DNA from: Bacteroidales bacterium
Lineage (GTDB): Bacteria; Bacteroidota; Bacteroidia; Bacteroidales; UBA932
Reading direction: 5' to 3'
Assembly: GCA_017548805.1 (NCBI GenBank)
Contig: JAFYZE010000100.1
Coordinates: forward strand, 1-7,856
DNA: 7,856 nt
Shown: piece after piece, positions 1 through 5,735 of the stretch
Position numbering within the stretch: position 1 is the first letter of the stretch
Layout: each line of letters begins with the position of its first letter
Position numbers and translations under genes: made by a program
The notes under the pieces: generated by a model
Database searches by the model: none
The model's input: the letters and a program-made list of their open reading frames with translations, nothing else
Told to the model about the DNA's origin: nothing

Positions 1-126
1 AAGGGCTATATCGAGGATGTCATCGAGCCGCGCAACACCCGCTTCCGCGTGATCCGCGCCCTCGAAACCCTCGCCGGGAAGAGACAGGACGTCCCCGCCA
101 AGAAACACGACAACCTTCCTTTGTAG
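1..126 (+). CDS. mmdA: Methylmalonyl-CoA decarboxylase alpha (carboxyltransferase) subunit, 3' end only
   Basis: Frame 1 is open from the window edge to the TAG at 124-126, giving the last 41 residues of a protein whose start lies upstream. The visible tail begins KGYIEDVIEPRNTRFRVIRA and ends KKHDNLPL. Both parts are typical of the PccB/MmdA carboxyltransferase family, whose C-terminus carries the conserved 'G(Y/F)IDDVIEP..TR..I..AL' block and often ends in '(K)KH.N.PL'. In this family the subunit moves the carboxyl group from methylmalonyl-CoA to biotin on a separate carrier protein, on the cytoplasmic face of the membrane complex. Three other subunits of such a complex follow directly, the next starting 6 nt after this stop. 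Biotin is carried by a separate gene (1076-1510), which favours methylmalonyl-CoA over oxaloacetate as substrate. Glutaconyl-CoA decarboxylase or a propionyl-CoA carboxylase beta subunit cannot be excluded from the tail alone. Confidence 0.88.
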   Translation, partial: KGYIEDVIEPRNTRFRVIRALETLAGKRQDVPAKKHDNLPL

Positions 127-132
127 CCCGCC

Positions 133-1065
133 ATGAAGAAAAGATTACTGACAGCATTCCTCATACTGCTGGCGGCCGCGTCGCTCCGGGCGCAGAACGT
201 CATCGACCTCATCATCTCCGAGGTGATGGTGGACAATGACGCGTCCGTGCTCGACGACTACGGCGACCGCTGCCCCTGGATAGAGGTGTTCAACACTTCG
301 CAGGGCACGGTCAACATCGCAGGCTGCTACTTCTCGGACGACCCTTCGAACCTCACCAAGAGTCCCATCGTCAAGGGTGACCTCCGCACCAAGATAGGTC
401 CGCGCCAGGTGGTGCTGTTCTATGCCGACGGCAACTCCTCGAAGGGCACGTTCCACCTCAACTTCCCCCTCCGGGCAGGCTCCACCCTGTACCTGATCAG
501 CAATGACGGACGCACCGTCATCGACACCATGGACATCCCCGCGGACATCCCGGCCGGCCAGAGCATAGGCAAGTTCGCCACCAACAACAAGGAGACCATC
601 TTCGACGACATCCACGCCTATACCCCTTCCCCGATGTCGGTGAACGGCAAGCACAGCCAGAAGTCCAAGTCCGACATCATCAAGGAGAACGACCCTCACG
701 GATATACCCTGACCATCGTCAGCGTGAGCGTGGTGTTCCTCGCCCTGCTCATCCTCTTCACCATCTACAACTTCTCCGGAAAGGTGTTCTCCGGGAAGAT
801 CAAGTTCCGCAATCCCTTCAAGCGCGCAGCAAGGCCCGCCGGCCTCGCCGCCCTGCCTGCGGGACGTGAGGAGGAGGTGGCGCTCGCCATCGCCATGGCC
901 CTGAACGCCGAGTGCGGCGGCGAGGCCGAGGCGGCGATCGCCCTGGCCCTGCACCGCTTCCTGAGCGAGTGCACGCACGACGCCGAGCCGTTCGTCATCA
1001 CCATCAGGCAGAAGCCCGGGGCATGGAACGACAAGACACGGAATTTCAGAAAACAACCCAGATAA
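133..1065 (+). CDS. OadG-family gamma/delta subunit of sodium-pumping decarboxylase fused to an extracytoplasmic lamin-tail domain
   Basis: This 310-residue protein probably anchors and assembles the decarboxylase. Residues 1-20 (MKKRLLTAFLILLAAASLRA, then Q) look like a cleavable signal peptide. Residues about 24-165 resemble a lamin-tail (LTD) beta-sandwich: the segment 'DLIISEVMVDND' followed by 'CPWIEVFNTSQGTVNIAGCYFSDD' has the pattern of LTD strands (ISEV, WIE(L/V)xN, V(D/N)L.G(Y/W)). A hydrophobic helix at about 191-212 crosses the membrane, followed by a basic stretch (KIKFRNPFKRAAR). The cytoplasmic tail (about 245-310) has the helix 'EEEVALAIAMALNAE' and a W-x(5)-R ending, as in OadG-like subunits. 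Classical OadG/MmdD proteins are roughly 80-120 residues with no signal peptide or periplasmic domain, so this is about three times the usual length. It lies between the carboxyltransferase and biotin-carrier genes, where the small membrane subunit is expected. No Shine-Dalgarno is visible; the start is fixed by the signal peptide. Domain calls are by eye. Confidence 0.85.
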   Translation: MKKRLLTAFLILLAAASLRAQNVIDLIISEVMVDNDASVLDDYGDRCPWIEVFNTSQGTVNIAGCYFSDDPSNLTKSPIVKGDLRTKIGPRQVVLFYADGNSSKGTFHLNFPLRAGSTLYLISNDGRTVIDTMDIPADIPAGQSIGKFATNNKETIFDDIHAYTPSPMSVNGKHSQKSKSDIIKENDPHGYTLTIVSVSVVFLALLILFTIYNFSGKVFSGKIKFRNPFKRAARPAGLAALPAGREEEVALAIAMALNAECGGEAEAAIALALHRFLSECTHDAEPFVITIRQKPGAWNDKTRNFRKQPR

Positions 1066-1075
1066 CATCCATACC

Positions 1076-1510
1076 ATGAAAGAATATAAGTTCAAGATCA
1101 ACGGCAACGATTACCAGGTCGCCATCAACTCCATCGAAGGAAACATCGCGGACGTCACCGTAAACGGCACTCCGTACAAGGTAGAAATGGAAAACGCCCC
1201 CGCGGTGGCTCCAGTGGCCGCTCCGGCCCCTGCAGCCGCACCCGCGGCAGCTGCGCCCGCTCCGGCAGCCGCCCCTGCGGCAGCTCCCGCCGGCGCCGGC
1301 ACTGACATCAACTCCCCTCTCCCGGGCGTCATCATCGAGGTCTCCGTCAAGGAGGGCCAGGCCGTCAAGGCCGGCCAGAAGGTGGCTGTCCTCGAGGCCA
1401 TGAAGATGGAGAACGACATCCAGGCCGAGAAGGACGGCACCGTCACCGCCATCCACGTCCACAAGGGAGACTCGGTCCTCGAAGGAGCCAAGATCGTCAC
1501 CATAGCATAA
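1076..1510 (+). CDS. mmdC: Biotin carboxyl carrier subunit of methylmalonyl-CoA decarboxylase
   Basis: This 144-residue biotinyl protein shuttles the carboxyl group from the carboxyltransferase to the membrane beta subunit. It has three parts. Residues 1-40 form a small N-terminal segment (MKEYKFKINGNDYQV) common to decarboxylase/carboxylase carriers. Residues 41-75 are a linker made only of Ala, Pro, Val and Gly. Residues about 76-144 are a complete biotinyl domain, starting INSPLPGVI, with the target motif EAMKMEN and biotin-accepting Lys110. Length and layout match MmdC/GcdC-type carriers. The gene starts 10 nt after the gamma-subunit stop and ends 7 nt before the beta-subunit start, so it is co-transcribed. 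It needs a biotin protein ligase encoded elsewhere. The motif is intact and the assignment is firm. The exact substrate of the complex is inferred from the upstream subunit. Confidence 0.95.
   Translation: MKEYKFKINGNDYQVAINSIEGNIADVTVNGTPYKVEMENAPAVAPVAAPAPAAAPAAAAPAPAAAPAAAPAGAGTDINSPLPGVIIEVSVKEGQAVKAGQKVAVLEAMKMENDIQAEKDGTVTAIHVHKGDSVLEGAKIVTIA
1196..1300 (+). repeat. Low-complexity Ala/Pro linker coding segment in mmdC
   Basis: Codons 41-75 of the biotin carrier encode only Ala, Pro, Val and Gly in an irregular AP/AAP pattern, with very GC-rich codons (GCC, CCC, GCG, CCT). Such linkers are known in biotinyl and lipoyl carrier proteins and let the swinging domain reach distant active sites. 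The repeat is imperfect at DNA level but compositionally simple, so replication slippage could change its length between strains. Confidence 0.8.
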
Positions 1511-1517
1511 CCGCAGC

Positions 1518-2660
1518 ATGGGCAATATCATTGACAGTCTAGTACAGTTCTGGCAATTCACGGGTTTTGCCAATATGACCGTGTCGCATATCATCATGAT
1601 ATGCATCGGCATCATATTCATCACCCTGGGCATTGTCAAGGAATGGGAGCCGCTGCTGCTCGTCCCGATCGGCTTCGGCATCATCATCGGCAACATACCG
1701 ATGTTCCCGGGCCTCAACATCGGCGTTTATGAGGACGGTTCCGTGCTCAACACGCTGTATCAAGGCGTCCGCATGGGCTGGTATCCGCCGCTCATCTTCC
1801 TGGGCATCGGAGCCATGACGGACTTCTCGGCCCTCATATCGCAGCCGCGGCTCATGCTCATCGGCGCAGCCGCGCAGATCGGTATCTTCGGGGCCTATCT
1901 CCTGTCCATCATGTTCGGCTTCGCCCCCAACGAGGCCGGTGCCATCGGCATCATCGGAGGCGCAGACGGTCCTACCGCCATATTCCTCTCCTCCAAGCTC
2001 GCCCCGGACCTCATGGGCGCCATCGCGGTCAGTGCATACTCCTACATGGCCCTCGTACCTGTCATCCAGAAGCCCATCATGCTTCTGCTGACCACCAAGA
2101 AGGAGCGCCTCATCGAGATGCCCGCCCCGCGCGTCGTCAGCCAGAAGGAGAAGATCATCTTCCCCATCATCGGCTTCATCCTCACCGCATTCATCGTGCC
2201 TTCCGGCCTTCCGCTCCTAGGCATGCTCTTCTTCGGCAACCTCCTGAAAGAGAGCGGCGTCACACGCCGTCTTGCCGAGACTGCACGCGGACCGCTCATC
2301 GACGTCACGACCATACTCATCGGCCTCACCGTAGGAGCATCCACCCAGGCAGACAAGTTCCTTACCGGCAATTCCCTCAAGATCTTCGCCCTCGGACTCA
2401 CCTCCTTCATCATCGCTACTACGGCGGGAGTCCTCTTCGTCAAGTTCTGGAACCTCTTCCTCAAGGAAGGCCGCAAGATCAACCCTCTCATCGGAAATGC
2501 CGGTGTGTCCGCTGTTCCGGACAGCGCCCGCGTCTCCGAGGTGGTCGGAAGGGAGATCAACCCCAAGAACCACCTGCTCATGCACGCCATGGCCCCGAAC
2601 GTGGCCGGCGTCATCGGATCGGCCGTTGCGGCCGGTATCCTCCTCAGCTTCCTCGGATAG
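1518..2660 (+). CDS. mmdB: Sodium-translocating decarboxylase beta subunit (OadB/MmdB/GcdB family)
   Basis: This 380-residue polytopic membrane protein decarboxylates carboxybiotin and couples that reaction to Na+ export. Length and hydrophobicity are normal for the family, with several membrane spans (for example about 23-63, 89-109, 116-135, 213-240, 287-308 and 361-379). The family signature GGADGPTAIF lies at 147-156. By alignment to the well-studied Klebsiella OadB, Asp150 matches the essential Asp203, Tyr176 matches Tyr229 (both separated by 26 residues), and the NPLIGNAGVSAVP segment at 322-334 gives Asn322, Gly326 and Ser331 for Asn373, Gly377 and Ser382. All the ion-pathway residues I can place are therefore kept, which argues for an active pump. 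The gene follows the biotin carrier by 7 nt and is the last gene before the 100-bp gap. MmdB, OadB and GcdB cannot be told apart from this sequence alone; the name follows the operon context. Confidence 0.95.
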   Translation: MGNIIDSLVQFWQFTGFANMTVSHIIMICIGIIFITLGIVKEWEPLLLVPIGFGIIIGNIPMFPGLNIGVYEDGSVLNTLYQGVRMGWYPPLIFLGIGAMTDFSALISQPRLMLIGAAAQIGIFGAYLLSIMFGFAPNEAGAIGIIGGADGPTAIFLSSKLAPDLMGAIAVSAYSYMALVPVIQKPIMLLLTTKKERLIEMPAPRVVSQKEKIIFPIIGFILTAFIVPSGLPLLGMLFFGNLLKESGVTRRLAETARGPLIDVTTILIGLTVGASTQADKFLTGNSLKIFALGLTSFIIATTAGVLFVKFWNLFLKEGRKINPLIGNAGVSAVPDSARVSEVVGREINPKNHLLMHAMAPNVAGVIGSAVAAGILLSFLG

Positions 2661-2707
2661 AGGCGGCCGGGACCTGAACGGACTATATAGAACACTAATC
2701 ATATCCA

Positions 2708-2740
2708 AGGGGGGAAGCCCCTCAGGAGCGTATCCCCCCT
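2708..2740 (+). promoter_or_regulatory. G6/C6 inverted repeat in the leader before the V-ATPase operon
   Basis: AGGGGGGA (2708-2715) is perfectly complementary to TCCCCCCT (2733-2740), an 8-bp stem with a 17-nt loop, ending 21 nt before the atpE start. The same G tract can instead pair with CCCCTC at 2718-2723 (six pairs including one G-U, loop AAG), which would exclude the first fold. No T-run follows the stem, so it does not look like a standard intrinsic terminator for the decarboxylase operon. It could be a leader-RNA structure, an mRNA end stabiliser after processing, or a chance GC-rich palindrome. I cannot assign a function. Confidence 0.4.
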
Positions 2741-2761
2741 CGGCATTAATAACACTAAAGT

Positions 2762-3364
2762 ATGAACAAACTGCAAGAATTGACGGACAAACTGTATAAT
2801 GACGGTTTGTCCAAAGGCAAGGCAGAAGGAGAGAGGCTTCTCGAAGAAGCCCGGAACCAGGCCGGCGAGATAGTCGCCAAGGCCAGGAAGGAAGCGGAAG
2901 ACATCGTCTCGGAGGCGCACAGGCAGGCTGACGACTACAGCCAGAAGGTCACATCCGACCTCAAGATGGCCGCCGCCCAGAGTTTCCAGGCCACCAAGAG
3001 CGATATCGAGAACCTCATCATCGGCAAGTTCGCCGGAGAGGAGATGAAAGCCACCCTGTCCTCCGCCGATTTCGTCAAGCAATTCCTACAGGCAGTCGCG
3101 GAAAAGTTCAATCCCGACGACACCTCCGACCTGAGTGTAGTGCTCCCCGCATCGCTCCAGGACGAGCTCGAGCCCTTCGTCAAGGGCCAGCTTGCCAAAG
3201 TCCTGGGCAAGGGCGTCAACGCATCCTTCTCCAAGAAGATCTCGGGCGGATTCACCATCGGCCCGAAGGACGGCGGATACTTCATCAACATGACCGACGA
3301 GACCTTCAAAGAGCTGATCACAGAGTACCTGCGTCCCGTCACCAAGAGGCTCCTTTTCGGATAG
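2762..3364 (+). CDS. atpE: V/A-type ATPase subunit E (peripheral stalk)
   Basis: This 200-residue protein forms part of the peripheral stalk (stator) that links the catalytic head to the membrane subunit. Residues about 1-85 are a long charged helix with an Ala/Glu/Lys-rich heptad pattern (KGKAEGERLLEEARNQAGEI and onward), as expected for the stalk coiled coil. Residues about 100-200 form the C-terminal globular domain, containing 'SGGFTIGPKDGGYFINMTDE', which resembles the 'GG..V...DG....N.T.E.R' segment of archaeal/bacterial subunit E. Length is normal for the family. The coiled-coil partner usually called G or H is not encoded next to it here. The ATG follows an AT-rich stretch with no Shine-Dalgarno, as is usual in Bacteroidota; this is the first gene after the only sizeable intergenic gap, so it probably opens the operon. 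The next gene starts 4 nt after its stop. Confidence 0.9.
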   Translation: MNKLQELTDKLYNDGLSKGKAEGERLLEEARNQAGEIVAKARKEAEDIVSEAHRQADDYSQKVTSDLKMAAAQSFQATKSDIENLIIGKFAGEEMKATLSSADFVKQFLQAVAEKFNPDDTSDLSVVLPASLQDELEPFVKGQLAKVLGKGVNASFSKKISGGFTIGPKDGGYFINMTDETFKELITEYLRPVTKRLLFG

Positions 3365-3368
3365 GGCC

Positions 3369-3968
3369 ATGGACAACTACGAGTATTTGATAGCCGGGCT
3401 TCCGGTCCTTTCGAGCGACGACAGCGGCGAGAACCTTCCTTCCGTCTCAGTACTGATCGACGAGATCAGGGGACTCTGTTCCGAGAAGGACAACGTCCTC
3501 ATCGACACGCTGCTGAAGGGCTATGAGGAAGAGAACTACACGCCGGAGTTCTACCGTTCGATGCTGAAGCATCCGAACACGTTCCTCCGCGAGTTTTTCC
3601 GCTTCGACCTGAACATGCGCAACGCCAAGGTCCGCTATCTCAACGAAAGTCTCGGAAGGCCCTACGACAAGGACATCTTCCTCTATGACGACAAAGAGTT
3701 CGAGGAGAGTGATGATGTCCACAGGATCCTTTACGGGCCTAACCTCGTCTCCCGCGAGAAGGGGCTTGACGAGCTGATGTGGAAAAAGATCGACGAGCTC
3801 AATACCTTCGACTATTTCAACATATCGGCCCTCCTGGGCTATATCGCCAAGCTGAAGATCGTCGACAGGTGGCTCAAGCTCAACGAGGCCACTGGCCGCG
3901 AGATGTTCCGCAAGCTCGTGGACGAGATCCGCGGCACCTTCAAGGGAGTTGAATTCAATGAAACATAA
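3369..3968 (+). CDS. DUF2764-type protein of V-ATPase operon (uncharacterised; possible subunit C counterpart)
   Basis: This 199-residue soluble protein has no signal peptide or membrane span. It matches my memory of the DUF2764 family, which is encoded between atpE and atpA in bacteria with the reduced V-ATPase operon (chlamydiae, spirochaetes, Bacteroidota). The N-terminus 'YEYLIAGLPVL' resembles the family's typical 'YYxLxAxLP' start. The rest appears mostly helical and charged, with the segment FFRFDLNMRNAKVRYLNESL at 76-95 and 'ISALLGYIAKLKIVDRWLKL' at 152-171 the most conserved-looking parts. Position between E and A, where many archaeal-type operons encode subunit C and F, suggests it is a structural part of the enzyme, perhaps the link between rotor shaft and proteolipid ring. 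That role is inference. It starts 4 nt after atpE and ends 12 nt before atpA, so it is tightly co-transcribed. Function has not been demonstrated as far as I know. Confidence 0.8.
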   Translation: MDNYEYLIAGLPVLSSDDSGENLPSVSVLIDEIRGLCSEKDNVLIDTLLKGYEEENYTPEFYRSMLKHPNTFLREFFRFDLNMRNAKVRYLNESLGRPYDKDIFLYDDKEFEESDDVHRILYGPNLVSREKGLDELMWKKIDELNTFDYFNISALLGYIAKLKIVDRWLKLNEATGREMFRKLVDEIRGTFKGVEFNET

Positions 3969-3980
3969 TAACCAGACAAT

Positions 3981-5735
3981 ATGAACACAACCGGAAAAGT
4001 TACGGGTATCGTATCCAACCTGGTGACCGTACAAGTGGACGGTCCTGTAGCGGAAAACGAACTCTGTTTCATCAACCTCGGGGGCACGAAGCTCATGGCC
4101 GAGGTCATCAAGGTGAACAGGGACAGGGCTTCCGTGCAGGTCTTCGAGAGCACCCGCGGCCTGAAGGACGGTGACACCGTCGAGTTCATGGGCAAGATGC
4201 TCGAGGCCACGCTCGGCCCCGGCCTCCTCTCAAGCGTCTACGACGGCCTGCAGAACGACCTCACGACCATGAAGGAAGTCTTCCTGCAGAGAGGCGAATA
4301 CACGGACCCGCTCAATCATGAAAAACTGTGGGACTTCTTCCCTCTCGCCAAGGCCGGCGACAAGGTTGTCGCCGCCGACTGGCTCGGAGAAGTCAAGGAA
4401 GGCTGGCTCCCTCACAAGATCATGGTACCATTCTCCTTTAAAGGCGAATACACCGTCAAGTCCATCGTGGAAGCCGGAGAGTACAACATCGACAAGACCA
4501 TTGCCGTCCTCACCGGTGAAGACGGCGAGGACGTCGAAGTGACGATGACCCAGAAATGGCCCGTCAAGGTCGCCATCAAGGGATACAAGGAGAAGCCGCG
4601 TCCGTTCAAGATCATGGAGACGGGCGTGCGCGTCATCGACACGTTCAACCCCATTGCCGAGGGCGGTACGGGCTTCATCCCCGGGCCGTTCGGCTGCGGC
4701 AAGACCGTGCTCCAGCACGCCATCGCCAAGCAGGGCGAGGCCGACATCATCGTCATGGCGGCCTGCGGAGAGCGCGCGAACGAAGTCGTGGAGATCTTCA
4801 CGGAGTTCCCCGAGCTGATCGACCCGCATACCGGACGCCACCTAATGGAGCGTACCACTATCGTCTGCAATACTTCCAACATGCCCGTCGCCGCGCGTGA
4901 GGCTTCCGTCTACACCGCCATGACCATCTGCGAGTACTACCGCGCAATGGGCCTCAGGTGCCTGCTGCTCGCGGACTCCACCTCCAGATGGGCACAGGCC
5001 CTCCGCGAGATGTCCAACCGCATGGAGGAACTCCCGGGTGCGGATGCATTCCCCGTGGACCTCTCGGCCATCATATCCAACTTCTACTCCCGCGCGGGAG
5101 TGGTCGTCCTCAACAACGGACAGACCGGAGCCGTCACCTTCATCGGTACGGTCTCCCCTGCCGGAGGTAACCTCAAGGAACCCGTCACCGAGTCCACCAA
5201 GAAAGCGGCGCGCTGCTTCTACGCACTCGAACAGAACCGCGCCGACCAGAAGCGCTATCCCGCCGTCAACCCCATCGATTCCTACTCTAAATACCTCGAA
5301 TATCCCGAAATCCGCGAGTTCCTCGACCGCACGGTCGAGCACGGATGGGTGGAGAAGGTCAACGCGCTCAAGGTGCTGGTACGCCGCGGCAAGGAAGCCA
5401 ACGACCAAATCAACATCCTCGGAGACGACGGCGTGCCGATGAGCTATCACGAGTCGTTCTGGAAGTCCGAGCTCATCGACTTCTCACTTCTCCAGCAGGA
5501 CGGCTTCGACCCTGTCGACAGCCTCTGCCCCATGGCGCGCCAGAAATATATGGTCGACCTCGTGCGCGACATCTGCGCCAGGGAATACACGTTCGACGAC
5601 TATGAGAAATGCCGCGACTGGTTCAAGGAACTCATCAACCTCCTGCGGCAGATGAACTACAGCAGGTTCGAAAGCGAACCTTTCATGAAGTACCGGGCAG
5701 AAATCACCAAACACCTCGAAACCAATGGCAACTAA
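3981..5735 (+). CDS. atpA: V/A-type ATPase catalytic subunit A
   Basis: This 584-residue protein is the nucleotide-hydrolysing/synthesising subunit of the hexameric head. The N-terminal beta-barrel (about 1-70) starts 'GKVTGIVSNLVTVQV'. The A-subunit-specific insertion ('bulge' domain) spans roughly 115-190, which separates it from F-type beta and from subunit B. The Walker A motif GPFGCGKT is at 235-242 with catalytic Lys241 and Thr242. CGERANEVV (GER at 263-265) holds the conserved Glu/Arg of the active site, and LLLADSTSRWAQALREMS is the Walker B region. ISNFYSRAG and 'FIGTVSPAGGN' follow as in all A subunits. Length is normal (about 580-600). The P-loop carries Cys239, where archaeal and Thermus enzymes usually have Ser. 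It follows the DUF2764-type gene by 12 nt, and its 3' end overlaps atpB by 11 nt. No Shine-Dalgarno is evident. Confidence 0.98.
   Translation: MNTTGKVTGIVSNLVTVQVDGPVAENELCFINLGGTKLMAEVIKVNRDRASVQVFESTRGLKDGDTVEFMGKMLEATLGPGLLSSVYDGLQNDLTTMKEVFLQRGEYTDPLNHEKLWDFFPLAKAGDKVVAADWLGEVKEGWLPHKIMVPFSFKGEYTVKSIVEAGEYNIDKTIAVLTGEDGEDVEVTMTQKWPVKVAIKGYKEKPRPFKIMETGVRVIDTFNPIAEGGTGFIPGPFGCGKTVLQHAIAKQGEADIIVMAACGERANEVVEIFTEFPELIDPHTGRHLMERTTIVCNTSNMPVAAREASVYTAMTICEYYRAMGLRCLLLADSTSRWAQALREMSNRMEELPGADAFPVDLSAIISNFYSRAGVVVLNNGQTGAVTFIGTVSPAGGNLKEPVTESTKKAARCFYALEQNRADQKRYPAVNPIDSYSKYLEYPEIREFLDRTVEHGWVEKVNALKVLVRRGKEANDQINILGDDGVPMSYHESFWKSELIDFSLLQQDGFDPVDSLCPMARQKYMVDLVRDICAREYTFDDYEKCRDWFKELINLLRQMNYSRFESEPFMKYRAEITKHLETNGN

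Noticed and set aside
145..1107. 320-residue open frame on the minus strand
   Set aside because: It lies fully antisense to the OadG-type gene, whose signal peptide, membrane helix and family motifs are clear. The antisense product is a run of Gly/Val/Asp/Leu with no recognisable domain, as expected opposite GC-rich codons.
1196..1300. Ala/Pro tract as a frameshift or assembly error
   Set aside because: The frame stays open and leads directly into an intact biotinyl domain with EAMKMEN, and such linkers are normal in this carrier family.
1046..1720. 224-residue minus-strand open frame, with a Gly/Arg-rich middle
   Set aside because: The Gly/Arg-rich stretch is the complement of the Ala/Pro linker of the biotin carrier. 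It spans two well-identified genes and has no family resemblance.
2042..2695. 217-residue minus-strand open frame reaching into the intergenic gap
   Set aside because: It is antisense to the sodium-pump beta subunit, whose conserved residues fix the + strand reading. The part in the gap adds no recognisable motif.
2681..2700. AT-rich TATATAG as a promoter -10/-7 element for the V-ATPase operon
   Set aside because: The Bacteroidota housekeeping promoter (TAnnTTTG near -7 with a TTTG-like -33 box) is not present: there is no TTTG in this intergenic stretch. A promoter may exist here but cannot be supported from sequence.
2708..2745. Rho-independent terminator for the decarboxylase operon
   Set aside because: The stem is GC-rich and perfect, but it has a 17-nt loop and is followed by CGGCATTAAT with no T-run, and it sits immediately before atpE rather than after the mmdB stop.
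2497..2799. 100-residue + strand open frame spanning the intergenic gap
   Set aside because: It is mostly the +1 frame of the beta subunit, rich in Ser/Pro/Arg, and then runs through the hairpin into atpE. It has no domain and no plausible start signal.
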